Assembly (NCBI RefSeq): GCF_040892595.1
Contig: NZ_JBFRYB010000002.1
Location: 1 to 64,000 of the forward strand
DNA length: 64,000 nucleotides
Source of the DNA: Zhongshania sp. R06B22
GTDB lineage: Bacteria; Pseudomonadota; Gammaproteobacteria; Pseudomonadales; Spongiibacteraceae
Direction: 5' to 3'
In this document: positions 20,600 through 31,551 of the stretch, one piece after another
Layout of the letters: every line of letters begins with the position of its first letter
Position numbering within the stretch: the first letter of the stretch is position 1
Translations under genes and position numbers: made by a program
Notes under the pieces: model-generated
Database searches by the model: none
Told to the model about the DNA's origin: nothing
The model's input: only the letters and a program-made list of their open reading frames with translations

Positions 20600-21123
20600 G
20601 TAGTGATAGCGAGTTTGTGCCGCTGAATATTGCGGTATTAACGGTTTCAGATACCCGCGATGAAAACAGTGATAGCTCAGGTAAGTTTTTACTTGAGGCG
20701 CTGACGGGTGCAGGTCATTCACTTGCTGACAAACAGATAGTAAAAGACGATATTTATCAAATTCGAGCGGTGATGTCTGCGTGGATCTACCGTGAAGATG
20801 TTCAAGTAGTATTGGTGACGGGTGGCACGGGCTTCTCCGGTCGGGATTCGACACCAGAGGCGGTTTCGGTGTTATTTGACAAGCAGATTGACGGCTTTGG
20901 CGAAGTGTTCCGTGCTAGGTCTTTACAGGAAATTGGATCTTCTACGATTCAGTCCCGCGCCTTAGCTGGTCTGGCAAATAATACCGTTATATTTTGTGTG
21001 CCGGGCTCCACTGGTGCGTGTAAAACGGCTTGGCATGGCGTTATTTGTGAGCAGTTAGATAGCAGGCACCGTCCATGTAACTTCGTAGGTGTTCTAAAAA
21101 CCCGCCAAGATATGGAGGCTTAA
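20596..21123 (+). CDS. moaB: Molybdenum cofactor biosynthesis protein MoaB
   Basis: MogA/MoaB-fold protein; relatives adenylylate molybdopterin before molybdate insertion. It has 175 residues and starts MSSDSEFVPLNIAVLTVSDTR. The binding motifs LVTGGTGFSGRDSTPEAV at about residues 74-91 and FCVPGSTGACKTAW at about 133-146 are intact. It is coupled to the upstream gene by an ATGA overlap and followed 2 nt later by moeA, giving a complete late-step Moco pair. Confidence 0.93.
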   Translation: MSSDSEFVPLNIAVLTVSDTRDENSDSSGKFLLEALTGAGHSLADKQIVKDDIYQIRAVMSAWIYREDVQVVLVTGGTGFSGRDSTPEAVSVLFDKQIDGFGEVFRARSLQEIGSSTIQSRALAGLANNTVIFCVPGSTGACKTAWHGVICEQLDSRHRPCNFVGVLKTRQDMEA

Positions 21124-21125
21124 GC

Positions 21126-22325
21126 GTGGCCCTACGTTCTGTTGATGAGACTCTGCACTATCTTTTGGCGGACGCCCAAAAAAGGGGCGGCGAGTCGCGA
21201 GATTTAGCACAGTGCTTGGGCGCAGTGTTGGCGGCGGATGTGCTGGCCGAAAGTAATGTTCCGCCGGCTGATAATAGTGCGATGGACGGCTACGTGCTTC
21301 GTTTTCAAGATTTGGTGCAAGGTGTCGCCATGCCGGTGAGTCAGCGTATTCCCGCAGGTATGGTTGGTGAGCCCTTGCTCCCGGGCACCGCTGCGCGGAT
21401 TTTCACCGGTGCATTTATTCCAGCGGGCGCTGATACGGTTGTGGCTCAGGAGGACTGTGAGCAAGGCGACGGTGTGGTAACGGTAAATATCCCTGCAAGG
21501 AAAGGGCAGCATATTCGCCCTCGCGGACAAGATATATCATCCGGGCAGTTGTTGTTGAGGGCGGGGCATCGTCTTCAGGCTGCCGACTTAGGTCTGTTGG
21601 CCTCTCTAGGTCTTTCCCATGTCGCAGTTTCTGCGCCCATTAAGGTCGCACTGATGTCGACTGGCGATGAATTGCGCGAGCCTGGTGACTCGCTGGAGCC
21701 GGGTCAGATATATAATTCTAATCGTCCAATGCTCGCCGCAATGATTCGCGCCCTGGGTTGTGAGGTGATTGATCTCGGAATTGTGGCTGATGATCCGGGC
21801 GTGACAAAAGCGGTATTATTACAGGCGCGTGATAGTGCTGATGTGGTTGTCAGTAGTGGCGGCGTGTCGGTGGGTGAAGAGGATCATGTGAAGGCACAGG
21901 TCGAGGCCTTGGGCGAGTTACAGCTTTGGAAGCTAGCTATAAAGCCCGGTAAGCCACTGGCGTATGGGCGCTTGGGTAGTGTGCCTTTCTTTGGCTTGCC
22001 TGGGAATCCGGTGTCGGGCTTTGTTACATTCTGTTTGTTGGTTCGGCCCTACTTACTGGCAATGCAGGGGCTCGTTGATCCGGTAGCGCCGCAATGGCCG
22101 GCGTGTGCCAATTTTGACTGGCCTAAAGCGGGCAGTCGCCAAGAATATTTGCGAGCGCGAGTCACACCGAGTGCGACGGGTTTGCTGGTTGATATTCATC
22201 CGCAGCAAAGCTCCGGCGCTTTAACGTCGGTGTCTTGGTGTAATGCTTTGGCTGTTATTCCGATAGGTAAGACTTTGCAGCGCGGTGATTGCGTCGAGAT
22301 AATATTTTTGCGGGATTTAAGCTAG
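21126..22325 (+). CDS. moeA: Molybdopterin molybdenumtransferase MoeA
   Basis: Inserts molybdate into adenylylated molybdopterin. It has 399 residues (E. coli 411) and starts at GTG 21126. The MoeA N-terminal domain has the signature PPADNSAMDGYVLR at about residues 46-59 and the GAFIPAGADTVVAQED segment. The central MogA-like domain carries STGDELREPG, GQIYNSNRPML and the SSGGVSVGEEDHVK loop, followed by KPGKPLAYG and GLPGNPVSG. The C-terminal beta-barrel domain is present. It forms an operon with moaB. Confidence 0.96.
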   Translation: MALRSVDETLHYLLADAQKRGGESRDLAQCLGAVLAADVLAESNVPPADNSAMDGYVLRFQDLVQGVAMPVSQRIPAGMVGEPLLPGTAARIFTGAFIPAGADTVVAQEDCEQGDGVVTVNIPARKGQHIRPRGQDISSGQLLLRAGHRLQAADLGLLASLGLSHVAVSAPIKVALMSTGDELREPGDSLEPGQIYNSNRPMLAAMIRALGCEVIDLGIVADDPGVTKAVLLQARDSADVVVSSGGVSVGEEDHVKAQVEALGELQLWKLAIKPGKPLAYGRLGSVPFFGLPGNPVSGFVTFCLLVRPYLLAMQGLVDPVAPQWPACANFDWPKAGSRQEYLRARVTPSATGLLVDIHPQQSSGALTSVSWCNALAVIPIGKTLQRGDCVEIIFLRDLS

Positions 22326-22343
22326 AAAATAAAAGATTTGTTT

Positions 22344-22375
22344 GAGCTTGCCATGAGCAGGTTCACGGCAAGCTC
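22344..22375. terminator. Hairpin between convergent moeA and fabB
   Basis: A perfect 9-bp inverted repeat, GAGCTTGCC (22344-22352) and GGCAAGCTC (22367-22375), with a 14-nt loop lies between the two stops. On the minus strand it is followed by an A/T-rich stretch but not by a clean T-run, so termination is likely but imperfect. Confidence 0.5.
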
Positions 22376-22382
22376 AGCGTAT

Positions 22383-23606
22383 TTAAGCGGTGTAGCGCTT
22401 AAATACTAGGCTGGCGTTGGTGCCGCCAAAACCAAAGCTATTAGACATAATGGTATTGAGTGTGACGTTTTCTTGTTTGCTTGTCACAATTGGCACACCT
22501 GCGGCTTCATCGTCTAGCGTGTCGATATTGGCAGATGCCGCGATAAAGTTATGCTTCATCATCAGCAATGAGAATATCGCCTCTTGAACCCCTGTTGCGC
22601 CAAGCGAGTGGCCGGCTAGGGATTTAGTCGAGCCGATGGCGGGGATCTTTTTGCCTTCATAGGCCTGCTTAACGGCTTTGAGTTCTTGCATGTCACCGGC
22701 GGGGGTGGACGTGCCGTGAGAGTTGATATAGTCAATTTCAGTGTCCACGCCCAGTAGTGCTTGGTGCATGCAGCGCGCAGCGCCTTCACCGCTGGGAGCA
22801 ACCATGTCATAGCCGTCTGAGGTGGCGCCGTAGCCAACCAGCTCGCCGTATATTGTTGCGCCGCGTGCTTTGGCGTGCTCGAGTTCTTCAAGGACCACCA
22901 TGCCCGCACCGCCGGCAATAACAAAGCCATCACGGTTGGCATCATAGGGGCGCGAGGCGCATTCAGGGGTGTCGTTATACTTTGTAGACAGCGCACCCAT
23001 TGCATCAAATAAGCAGCTCAGAGACCAATGCTCTTCTTCGCCGCCCCCAGCAAAGACGATGTCTTGCTTGCCGAGTTGGATTAGCTCTGCGGCGTTGCCG
23101 ATGCAGTGCGCGCTCGTTGCGCAGGCGGACGATATTGAGTAGTTCACACCTTTGATTTTGAATGGTGTGGCAAGACAGGCAGATACAGTGCTGCCCATGG
23201 TCTGGGTGACACGATAGGGCCCAATACGCTTTACGCCGCGGGTGCGCAGGATATCTGCTGAGTCAATCAGGTTAGCTGAAGACGCGCCGCCTGAGCCGGC
23301 GATAATGCCAGTGCGCACATTGCTTACTTGGTCTTCTTCTAAGCCTGAGTCAGCTATCGCTTCTTGCATGGCAAGGAAGGAATAGGCCGCGGCATCACCC
23401 ATAAACCGAAATTGCTTGCGGTCGATGAGTTCTTTTAGGTTGAGGTTTTTTATAGAGCCGGAAACTTGGCTGCGAAAGCCCATTTCTTTATAGGTTTCGT
23501 TGAAGGCTATACCCGATTTGCCTTCCTGTAGTGAGCTTAATACTTCGGCTAGATTATTGCCGATGCTGGAAACAATACCCATGCCGGTTACGACAACACG
23601 TCTCAT
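22383..23606 (-). CDS. fabB: 3-oxoacyl-[acyl-carrier-protein] synthase I
   Basis: Condensing enzyme that elongates saturated and cis-3-unsaturated acyl-ACPs. It has 407 residues (E. coli 406), starting [19 protein letters not shown]. The active-site cysteine sits in [14 protein letters not shown] (C163). The catalytic histidines lie in [11 protein letters not shown] (about H298) and [15 protein letters not shown] (about H333). It lies 53 nt downstream of fabA on the same strand, the classic fabAB operon for anaerobic unsaturated fatty acid synthesis. Confidence 0.96.
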   Translation of the reverse strand: MRRVVVTGMGIVSSIGNNLAEVLSSLQEGKSGIAFNETYKEMGFRSQVSGSIKNLNLKELIDRKQFRFMGDAAAYSFLAMQEAIADSGLEEDQVSNVRTGIIAGSGGASSANLIDSADILRTRGVKRIGPYRVTQTMGSTVSACLATPFKIKGVNYSISSACATSAHCIGNAAELIQLGKQDIVFAGGGEEEHWSLSCLFDAMGALSTKYNDTPECASRPYDANRDGFVIAGGAGMVVLEELEHAKARGATIYGELVGYGATSDGYDMVAPSGEGAARCMHQALLGVDTEIDYINSHGTSTPAGDMQELKAVKQAYEGKKIPAIGSTKSLAGHSLGATGVQEAIFSLLMMKHNFIAASANIDTLDDEAAGVPIVTSKQENVTLNTIMSNSFGFGGTNASLVFKRYTA

Positions 23607-23659
23607 CGAATACCTCGTCTTATTAGCTTGTGATAAATTTATTAGATTAAATTAAATAG

Positions 23660-24181
23660 TTAGAAGCTAGCGTCGTCTTTGAACAAGCCCACGCGTAGAT
23701 CTTTTGCTGTGTAAATGACTTTGCCATCGACAGCGACTTCGCCATCGGCAATACCCAGTACCAGTTTGCGCTCAATCAGGCGTTTGTAATTGAGAGTGTA
23801 GGTAACGAGTTTAGCGTCAGGTAGTATTTGGCCGGTGAATTTTACTTCTCCAGCTCCTAGCGCGCGGCCTTTACCGCTATTGCCGCGCCAGCCTAAGTAG
23901 AAGCCGACTAACTGCCACATGGCATCAAGACCGAGGCAGCCGGGCATGACCGGATCGCCGATAAAGTGGCAGTCGAAAAACCATAAATCAGGATTTATAT
24001 CTAATTCGGCAACCAGCACACCCTTGTCGTAGGTGCCGCCCTCGGTGCTAATATGTGTGATACGATCCACCATTAGCATCTTGTCAACTGGGAGTTTCGG
24101 ATTGCCGGGGCCAAAAAGCTTGCCGTTCCCGCAATCGATGAGTTCTTGTTTGGTAAAGCTGTTTTGATGAATTAAAGACAT
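23660..24181 (-). CDS. fabA: 3-hydroxydecanoyl-ACP dehydratase/isomerase
   Basis: Dehydrates 3-hydroxydecanoyl-ACP and isomerises the trans-2 to the cis-3 double bond, the branch point to unsaturated fatty acids. It has 173 residues (E. coli 172). The catalytic His lies in [18 protein letters not shown] (about H71) and the Asp in the [15 protein letters not shown] helix (about D85). It is first in the fabA-fabB operon. The 229-nt gap to galU is the divergent promoter region; I saw no FabR- or FadR-type palindrome there. Confidence 0.96.
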   Translation of the reverse strand: MSLIHQNSFTKQELIDCGNGKLFGPGNPKLPVDKMLMVDRITHISTEGGTYDKGVLVAELDINPDLWFFDCHFIGDPVMPGCLGLDAMWQLVGFYLGWRGNSGKGRALGAGEVKFTGQILPDAKLVTYTLNYKRLIERKLVLGIADGEVAVDGKVIYTAKDLRVGLFKDDASF

Positions 24182-24410
24182 GAGGTCGAATTATCACCTT
24201 AAAAAATGTTGCGCTTATCTTAGCACGAAGGATTTAGATGGCACATTAAAATGTCAACATTGGCGTGAACATTGCTGTCATACCTATGTCATTATTTATA
24301 AGTAAAAGAATGATTCTTGCTTAGTGAAGTGGCTGTATGGAGAATGACAGGTAGTCTATCTACAGCCTCAAGGATCCGGGCGGTGTCCGGAATGTATTAA
24401 AGGAAATATT

Positions 24411-25247
24411 ATGATTAGAAAATGTCTTTTCCCCGTGGCGGGTTACGGTACTCGCTTTTTACCAGCAACCAAATCAATGCCCAAAGAAATGCTGCCCATC
24501 GTAAATAAGCCCTTGGTGCAATATGGTGTTGAAGAGGCGATCGATGCCGGCTTAAAAGAAATTGCTCTGGTAACCGGCCGCGGTAAACGTGCCATTGCCG
24601 ATCATTTCGATATCAGTTACGAGCTGGAAAGTCAGATTGCCGGCACTAGTAAAGAGCGGTATCTGGATTGTATTCGCAATGTGCTTGATAAGGGCACATT
24701 TATGATGACCCGCCAGCGCCAAATGAAGGGCTTGGGTCATGCGATTTTAACCGGTGAATGCCTGATTGGTAACGAAGCATTTGGCGTTATTTTGTCCGAT
24801 GATTTGTGTCTTAACCACGACGATGAAGGCGTGATGGCGCAAATGGTTAAACTCTATAATCAGTTCCGCTGCAGTATTGTCGCCATCCAAGAAGTACCTT
24901 TGGAAGACATAGAAAAATACGGTGTGATCGCTGGTGAGGAAATGGGCGATGGCTTATATCGCGTGAGTTCTATGGTTGAAAAACCCAAGCCAGAAGATGC
25001 GCCGACTAATATGGCCGTCATTGGGCGGTATATTTTAACACCGGATATTTTTGATATTTTGCGTGATACCCCACCCGGTAAAAATGGTGAAGTGCAATTG
25101 ACCGATGCGCTGATGACACAGGCAAAAAATGGCTGTGTCTTAGCCTATAAATTCCGTGGAAAGCGGTTTGACTGTGGCAGTGTGCCTGGCTTTATCGAGG
25201 CCACAAACTATGTTTACGAAAACATTTACTCAGAGGGTTCAGCGTGA
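24411..25247 (+). CDS. galU: UTP-glucose-1-phosphate uridylyltransferase
   Basis: Makes UDP-glucose from UTP and glucose-1-phosphate for envelope polysaccharides. It has 278 residues. The N-terminal nucleotide loop is [20 protein letters not shown] (residues 7-26). [10 protein letters not shown] carries the metal-binding aspartate, and the substrate segment [20 protein letters not shown] is typical. AAAGGAAATATT precedes the ATG. The last 4 nt overlap the GTG of the phosphomannomutase gene, so both enzymes of hexose-phosphate activation are coupled. Confidence 0.96.
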   Translation: MIRKCLFPVAGYGTRFLPATKSMPKEMLPIVNKPLVQYGVEEAIDAGLKEIALVTGRGKRAIADHFDISYELESQIAGTSKERYLDCIRNVLDKGTFMMTRQRQMKGLGHAILTGECLIGNEAFGVILSDDLCLNHDDEGVMAQMVKLYNQFRCSIVAIQEVPLEDIEKYGVIAGEEMGDGLYRVSSMVEKPKPEDAPTNMAVIGRYILTPDIFDILRDTPPGKNGEVQLTDALMTQAKNGCVLAYKFRGKRFDCGSVPGFIEATNYVYENIYSEGSA

Positions 25248-26593
25248 GCAGTAGTGAAATAACATGCTTTAAGGCCTACGACGTTCGCGGTCGAATTCCG
25301 GATCAACTAAATGAAGATATCGCCTACCGTATAGGCCGCGCTTTCGCTGAGGTCATTCAGCCTAAAAAAGTGGTAGTAGGTCACGATATTCGTCTTAGCA
25401 GTGAATCGATTAAAGCGGCGCTGACAAATGGCTTGCTCGATGCTGGTGTGGACGTTTATGACATCGGTTTGTGTGGCACCGAGGAGATCTATTTTGCGAC
25501 TTCTCACGCCGGCATGGATGGTGGTATTGCGGTAACGGCTAGTCATAATCCCAAAGACTATAACGGCATGAAATTTGTGCGTGAAGAGTCTAAGCCGATC
25601 AGTGGTGATACCGGTCTGTTTGATATTAAAAAGCTGGCTGAGAAAAATGATTTTGCAGTATCTGGCGTGCGCGGTAGTTTGCAGGCATTGGATACCTCTA
25701 CGGCCTATGTCGAACATTTGCTGAGCTATGTCGATGTGGCTGCGCTGAAGCCGCTAAAAATCGTGGTTAATGCGGGTAACGGCGGCGCTGGTCGGGTTGT
25801 CGATTTATTAGAGCAGCGTCTGCCATTTGAATTTATTCGGGTGCACCACGAAGCAGATGGTAATTTCCCCAATGGCGTTCCCAACCCCTTGCTGGTGGAA
25901 AATCGCCAGCCGAGCATCGATGCGATTAAAGCCCATGGCGCTGATTTAGGTGTGGCTTGGGATGGTGATTTTGATCGCTGCTTCTTCTTTGATGAAACAG
26001 GTGATTTTATTGAGGGTTATTATGTTGTCGGTTTATTGGCCGAAGCATTTCTGCTGAAAAATCCCGGAGCGAATATCGTTCACGACCCGCGGCTAACCTG
26101 GAATACCATCGCTATTGTTGAAGAGGCCGGCGGCAAGGCCGTGCAGTGCAAAACTGGTCATGCCTTTATCAAAGAGCGTATGCGCATTGAAAATGCGGTG
26201 TATGGTGGCGAGATGAGCGCCCATCACTATTTTCGCGACTTCGCTTTTTGCGATAGCGGCATGATTCCCTGGTTGCTGGTAACACAGCTGATGTCGATTA
26301 AGTCAGCGAGTTTGTCGTCACTGGTTGAAGAGCGCGTTGCGCTATTTCCCTGCAGTGGTGAAATTAACCGTGAGGTTGAGGATGCCAAGGCAGTAATCGC
26401 ATTGATTGAAGAGAAGTATAAGCCCGCTGCGGCGGCCGTTGATTTTACTGATGGCTTGAGCATGAGCTTTGAGGGCTGGCGCTTTAATGTGCGCATGTCA
26501 AATACTGAGCCGGTAGTGCGCTTGAACGTTGAAAGTGATGGCGACTTTGCGCTGATGGAAGCTAAGACGGCTGAGCTTTTGGCTATGTTGTAA
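25244..26593 (+). CDS. Phosphomannomutase (CpsG/ManB type)
   Basis: Interconverts hexose 6- and 1-phosphates, probably mannose and perhaps glucose. It has 449 residues and starts at GTG within the galU stop. The phosphoserine loop is [14 protein letters not shown] (about residues 98-111). The metal loop is WDGDFDRC (about 244-251). The sugar-specificity loop is [13 protein letters not shown] (about 322-334), and the phosphate-binding loop near the C-terminus is [14 protein letters not shown]. The HHYFRDF loop suits the CpsG group. It would feed GDP-mannose or, with galU, UDP-glucose to the envelope genes. Confidence 0.88.
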   Translation: MSSSEITCFKAYDVRGRIPDQLNEDIAYRIGRAFAEVIQPKKVVVGHDIRLSSESIKAALTNGLLDAGVDVYDIGLCGTEEIYFATSHAGMDGGIAVTASHNPKDYNGMKFVREESKPISGDTGLFDIKKLAEKNDFAVSGVRGSLQALDTSTAYVEHLLSYVDVAALKPLKIVVNAGNGGAGRVVDLLEQRLPFEFIRVHHEADGNFPNGVPNPLLVENRQPSIDAIKAHGADLGVAWDGDFDRCFFFDETGDFIEGYYVVGLLAEAFLLKNPGANIVHDPRLTWNTIAIVEEAGGKAVQCKTGHAFIKERMRIENAVYGGEMSAHHYFRDFAFCDSGMIPWLLVTQLMSIKSASLSSLVEERVALFPCSGEINREVEDAKAVIALIEEKYKPAAAAVDFTDGLSMSFEGWRFNVRMSNTEPVVRLNVESDGDFALMEAKTAELLAML

Positions 26594-26609
26594 TTTTTTA
26601 TTAGCGATA

Positions 26610-26638
26610 AAAAAAGCGCCTTCGGGCGCTTTTTTTTC
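26610..26638. terminator. Bidirectional terminator between phosphomannomutase gene and pgi
   Basis: An AAAAAGCGCC-TTCG-GGCGCTTTTTTTT hairpin with a stable TTCG tetraloop, placed between convergent genes; A- and T-runs on both sides allow use in both directions. Confidence 0.92.
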
Positions 26639-26665
26639 GAGACATTTTTGTGTTGTTAGCCGTAT

Positions 26666-28315
26666 CTAGGTGGCTTGGGCTTTTTTATAGCGGGCAATCA
26701 GTTGCGCTGTAGAGCTGTCTAGTGAGCTGGTGTCATCGCCCGATAGTGCGCCCATCAGGGTTTGACTGATTTGCTTGCCTAGCTCAACGCCCCATTGATC
26801 AAAGGGATTTATGCCCCACACAAAACTGGCGGTAAATAAACGATACTCGTAAAGGGCAAGCAGGGCGCCAAGTGCGCCGGCGTCCAGCTGATCCATTAGG
26901 ATAGTGGTGCTGGGTCTATTGCCCAGCATCGCTTTGTGTTGGGCTAACGGCTTGGCTTCGTCCGTTGCCATGCCGCCACTGACAAGTGCGTCTTCAATCT
27001 CGGCGGCGCTTTGGCCTTGCATTAACACTAGGCTTTGGCTGAAGCAATTGGCCACGAGGGTTTGGTGCTGCTCGCCAATAGGATTGTGGGATTGCAGGCT
27101 GGCGATAAAATCGCAGGGAATGGTGTCGCTGCCTTGGTGTAAAAGCTGGTGGAAGGAATGCTGGCCATTGGTGCCCTCGGTTCCCCAAATAACGCCACCG
27201 GTAGTGTATTCAAGTACCTCGCCATCGCAGCTAACAGATTTACCTGCGCTCTCCATAAATAACTGCTGGAGATAGATTGGCAATAATTTCAGGTGATGTT
27301 CGTAGGGTAAAACGGCCTGTGAGCTGATGCCCCATGCATTTCGGTACCAGACATCCAATAGTCCTAGGATCACGGGTACATTTTGTTCTAGCGGCGCTTG
27401 TTCAACGTGTTGATCGACGTCGTGGCCACCTGCTAGCAGCGCTCTGAAACTGTCCATGCCTGAAGATAAAGCAACCGCGACGCCAAAGGCCGACCATACT
27501 GAAAACCGGCCGCCGACCCATTCCGGTACTTTGAGAATTAAGTCATCTCGAATACCGAAGGCCTTGGCAGATTCCGGTTTTGAGGTGACGGCCACAAAGT
27601 GCGAGTCGACATTATTGAGCTCTAGTTCGCTGCGCAGCCATGCGCGTGCGCTATTGGCGTTGCTGCGGGTTTCTTGGGTGCCGAAGGATTTGGATGCCAC
27701 AATAAAGAGCGTGGTTTCTGCGGGCACGGCTGCTAGGATTTCAGTAATGACGCTGGGGTCAATATTGGCGGCGAAATGGGTTTTTAACAATGGCGCAGTT
27801 TGGTTCGAGAGTGCGTCGCAGACTAGGCGTGGGCCAAAGTCGGAGCCGCCTATGCCGATATTAACAACATCGGTAAAGGCTTTGCCACTTGCCCCGGTCA
27901 GCTTGCCGCCGTGCACGGCGGCGACTAAATCTGCCATGCCGGCATACATTGAGTCGATAGCCTCGTCATCGCTTTGGCCCGTGACCGCCCAGCGGCGCAG
28001 ACTTGGATAATTTGTTGCGCGGTTTTCGGTATTATTGAGATGAGCGCCCGCTCTTAAGGCAGTAAATTGCTCGGGTATTCCTCGGTCGCTAGCCAATTTG
28101 CAGAGGGTTGCGAGTATATCGCTGTCGATATGATGTTTGGAGTAATCGACAAATAGAGGTCCAAGGTCAGCGCTGTAGTTTGCGGCGCGATTGGGGTCGT
28201 CTTGAAAGCGCTGCGCTAAGGGGGTGCTGATGCTGTGCTGGGCAAGAGTCTGTAGCGTTGATCTGATGTTGGCGTTGTAAGCCAGTTTGGCTCCTTGGTC
28301 TGACGTGCTACTCAC
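26666..28315 (-). CDS. pgi: Glucose-6-phosphate isomerase
   Basis: Interconverts glucose-6-phosphate and fructose-6-phosphate. It has 549 residues (E. coli 549) and starts at GTG (AGAGGGAACACT upstream). Signatures: VNIGIGGSDFGPRLVCDAL (sugar-phosphate site), SKSFGTQETRSNA (the T/S loop), the PGI motif WVGGRFSVWSAFGVAVAL, and the catalytic region GTNGQHSFHQLLHQG with the active His. The C-terminal GINPFDQWGVELGK is present. It stands alone on the minus strand between galU-phosphomannomutase and ispB. Confidence 0.97.
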   Translation of the reverse strand: MSSTSDQGAKLAYNANIRSTLQTLAQHSISTPLAQRFQDDPNRAANYSADLGPLFVDYSKHHIDSDILATLCKLASDRGIPEQFTALRAGAHLNNTENRATNYPSLRRWAVTGQSDDEAIDSMYAGMADLVAAVHGGKLTGASGKAFTDVVNIGIGGSDFGPRLVCDALSNQTAPLLKTHFAANIDPSVITEILAAVPAETTLFIVASKSFGTQETRSNANSARAWLRSELELNNVDSHFVAVTSKPESAKAFGIRDDLILKVPEWVGGRFSVWSAFGVAVALSSGMDSFRALLAGGHDVDQHVEQAPLEQNVPVILGLLDVWYRNAWGISSQAVLPYEHHLKLLPIYLQQLFMESAGKSVSCDGEVLEYTTGGVIWGTEGTNGQHSFHQLLHQGSDTIPCDFIASLQSHNPIGEQHQTLVANCFSQSLVLMQGQSAAEIEDALVSGGMATDEAKPLAQHKAMLGNRPSTTILMDQLDAGALGALLALYEYRLFTASFVWGINPFDQWGVELGKQISQTLMGALSGDDTSSLDSSTAQLIARYKKAQAT

Positions 28316-28420
28316 AGTGTTCCCTCTGAAAGATCTGTTTACGCAGGGCTAGTCTCACCCTCCCCGTAATATCGTACAAATTGTAGCGGCTTCGGGGGTG
28401 GATTGTAATGCGCTGGGGGC

Positions 28421-29380
28421 TTAACTGCGCCTAGAAAGCGCTATTGCGGTGAGTTTTTCTAGTGCGTCGCGATAGGGTGAATCTGCAAATGGTGCCAGTG
28501 CGGCTAAGGCGGCTTTAGTATAGCGCTGCGCTGCGCTATGGCAGTAGGCTAAAGCGCCGCTAGTGCTAACGGCGGCTACGATGTCGTCAAGTTGTTCGGC
28601 GGTTTTGTTGCTGATGGCGTTACGCACCAACTGCTGCTGGTATTCATTGCCATGTTGCAGAACGTAAATGAGCGGTAGGGTTGGTTTGCCTTCGGCAAGA
28701 TCATCGCCCACATTCTTGCCGGTTTCTTCCGGGTCGCCCTCGTAGTCGAGAATGTCGTCAATGAGTTGGAATGCGATGCCGAGGTTTAGGCCGTACTCAT
28801 ACAGCGCATCTTGGTGCTGGCTTGCGTTGCTAATAATCGCCGCGCCGCCGCAGGCAGCGCCAAAAAGGACGGCCGTTTTGCTGCGAATAACGTCGAAATA
28901 GGTCGCTTCACTGGTGTCGGCGTTGCCTGCCCGGCTCAGCTGCAATACCTCGCCTTCGGCAACGGTATTAGTGGTACTGGAGAGCAGCCCCATTAGGGGT
29001 AGGCTGCCAATCTCGACTAGGATTTCAAACGCTCGCGAGTACAGGAAGTCACCGACTAATACGCTGGGCGCGTTGCCCCAGTTGGCGTTCGCCGTTGGCC
29101 GCCCGCGACGCAGAGCGGAAATGTCGACAACGTCATCGTGAAGCAATGTTGCGGTATGGATGAACTCGATGACCGCCGCTAAACGAACGTGTTGCTGGTC
29201 AATCTTGCCAATTGCGCCGGCGCAAAGAAGCGTGAGCAAGGGGCGCAGGCGTTTGCCTCCCGCATCGACGATATAGTGGCCGATGTTCTCTACGAGTGGC
29301 ACTTTGGAGTGCAATTGTTCGATGATGAAGTCGTTGACCGCGGCAAATTCGCTGTCAACGATCTTGCGGATCTGTTGCAT
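28421..29380 (-). CDS. ispB: Octaprenyl diphosphate synthase
   Basis: Trans-prenyltransferase making the ubiquinone side chain. I chose ATG 29380 (MQQIRKIVDSEFAAVNDFI), giving 319 residues, close to E. coli IspB (323). The frame stays open 40 codons upstream, but that part is not family-like and reaches the rplU promoter. The two aspartate-rich motifs are HDDVVDISALRRG (residues 80-92) and IDDILDYEGD (about 205-214). GGKRLRPLL is the IPP-binding lysine/arginine region. It is divergent from rplU as in many gammaproteobacteria. No strong SD is visible before the chosen start. Confidence 0.93.
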   Translation of the reverse strand: MQQIRKIVDSEFAAVNDFIIEQLHSKVPLVENIGHYIVDAGGKRLRPLLTLLCAGAIGKIDQQHVRLAAVIEFIHTATLLHDDVVDISALRRGRPTANANWGNAPSVLVGDFLYSRAFEILVEIGSLPLMGLLSSTTNTVAEGEVLQLSRAGNADTSEATYFDVIRSKTAVLFGAACGGAAIISNASQHQDALYEYGLNLGIAFQLIDDILDYEGDPEETGKNVGDDLAEGKPTLPLIYVLQHGNEYQQQLVRNAISNKTAEQLDDIVAAVSTSGALAYCHSAAQRYTKAALAALAPFADSPYRDALEKLTAIALSRRS

Positions 29381-29472
29381 GGTTACGACAATACGTATGG
29401 CGGAGTCGGTTGGCATCGTATGAGCGAAGCCGCGGGCTGTCAAGGTTTCTGCAACAGTCCGTTTTGGGGGTG

Positions 29473-29501
29473 TTGTTATATTTTCTAAAACTGCGTACAA
29501 T
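29473..29501 (+). promoter_or_regulatory. rplU-rpmA promoter
   Basis: A -35 TTGTTA (29473-29478), 17-nt spacer and -10 TACAAT (29496-29501) lie about 145 nt before the rplU start. It is the best promoter match in the ispB-rplU divergent region and would give a long 5' leader. Confidence 0.65.
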
Positions 29502-29646
29502 TCGCGCCCCTGAAAGCAAAACCGTGCAGCCCCTTAATGGTTAAGTGGCAGTGACGGTGCCTGGACTTGTCCCGGTGTGTTGTGCGACAGCACAAAACAC
29601 TCGGCCGAAACAAATTATTGCAAGCAGGCTCTTGGAGATTATGCTC

Positions 29647-29958
29647 ATGTACGCAGTTATTGAAAGTGGTGGTAAGCAGCACCGTGTTATCGAGGGCGAA
29701 ACCCTCAAGCTCGAAAAAATTGAAGTTGCCACTGGTGAAAGTATAACTTTTGACAAAGTGTTGATGGTTAAAACTGGTGAAGAACTGAAAATTGGCGCAC
29801 CTTTTGTTGAGGGTGGCAAAGTGACCGCGGAAGTAATTTCGCAGGGTCGTCACGCCAAGGTAAAAATTGTTAAGTTTCGCCGTCGGAAGCACAGCATGAA
29901 GCAGGCTGGTCACCGTCAGTGGTTCACCGAAGTGAAAATCACTGGTATCAGTGCTTAA
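29647..29958 (+). CDS. rplU: 50S ribosomal protein L21
   Basis: 23S rRNA-binding protein that depends on L20 for binding. From ATG 29647, with TTGGAGA at proper distance, it has 103 residues (E. coli 103), starting [20 protein letters not shown]. The ATG at 29641 is only 2 nt after the SD, and codons further upstream are not conserved. The C-terminal [15 protein letters not shown] signature is intact. The long leader (about 145 nt) could allow regulation. Confidence 0.96.
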   Translation: MYAVIESGGKQHRVIEGETLKLEKIEVATGESITFDKVLMVKTGEELKIGAPFVEGGKVTAEVISQGRHAKVKIVKFRRRKHSMKQAGHRQWFTEVKITGISA

Positions 29959-29976
29959 GGAATTTAGGAGAGACTC

Positions 29977-30234
29977 ATGGCTCACAAGAAAGCTGGTGGT
30001 AGTACTCGTAACGGACGCGACTCGCAGAGTAAGCGTCTAGGTGTAAAACGTTTTGGTGGTCAAACTGTTAGCGCGGGCAGTATTATTGTTCGTCAGCGCG
30101 GCACACGCTTTCACGCTGGTGAAAACGTAGGTTGTGGCACCGATCACACTTTGTTTGCTAAGGCAGACGGTGTGGTAAAGTTCGAAGTTAAAGGTCCAAA
30201 GAGTCGCAAATACATTCGTATTGTTGCGGCCTAA
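29977..30234 (+). CDS. rpmA: 50S ribosomal protein L27
   Basis: Its flexible N-terminus reaches the peptidyl-transferase centre. It has 85 residues (E. coli 85), starting [20 protein letters not shown]; there is no Firmicutes-type cleavable extension. The [17 protein letters not shown] core is typical. TAGGAGAG precedes the ATG. It is in operon with rplU and followed by a terminator before obgE. Confidence 0.97.
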   Translation: MAHKKAGGSTRNGRDSQSKRLGVKRFGGQTVSAGSIIVRQRGTRFHAGENVGCGTDHTLFAKADGVVKFEVKGPKSRKYIRIVAA

Positions 30235-30252
30235 GCCTTTTTCGTGACGTTT

Positions 30253-30284
30253 AAAGCCTCGTCTGTTGACGGGGCTTTTTTGTT
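30253..30284 (+). terminator. Terminator after rpmA
   Basis: AAGCCTCGTC-TGTT-GACGGGGCTT hairpin with one G-T pair, followed by TTTTTTG. It is only 47 nt before obgE, so read-through may supply obgE. Confidence 0.85.
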
Positions 30285-30318
30285 TCTGTAGATAAGTTTT
30301 AAGCATATTCCTTTTTAG

Positions 30319-31539
<1,221 letters not shown>

Positions 31540-31551
31540 GGTGAATTGATC

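Noticed and set aside
24182..24410. FabR/FadR operator in the fabA-galU gap
   Set aside because: Looked for a palindrome matching either consensus and found none.
29381..29500. 40-residue N-terminal extension of ispB
   Set aside because: Not family-like and overlaps the rplU promoter on the other strand.
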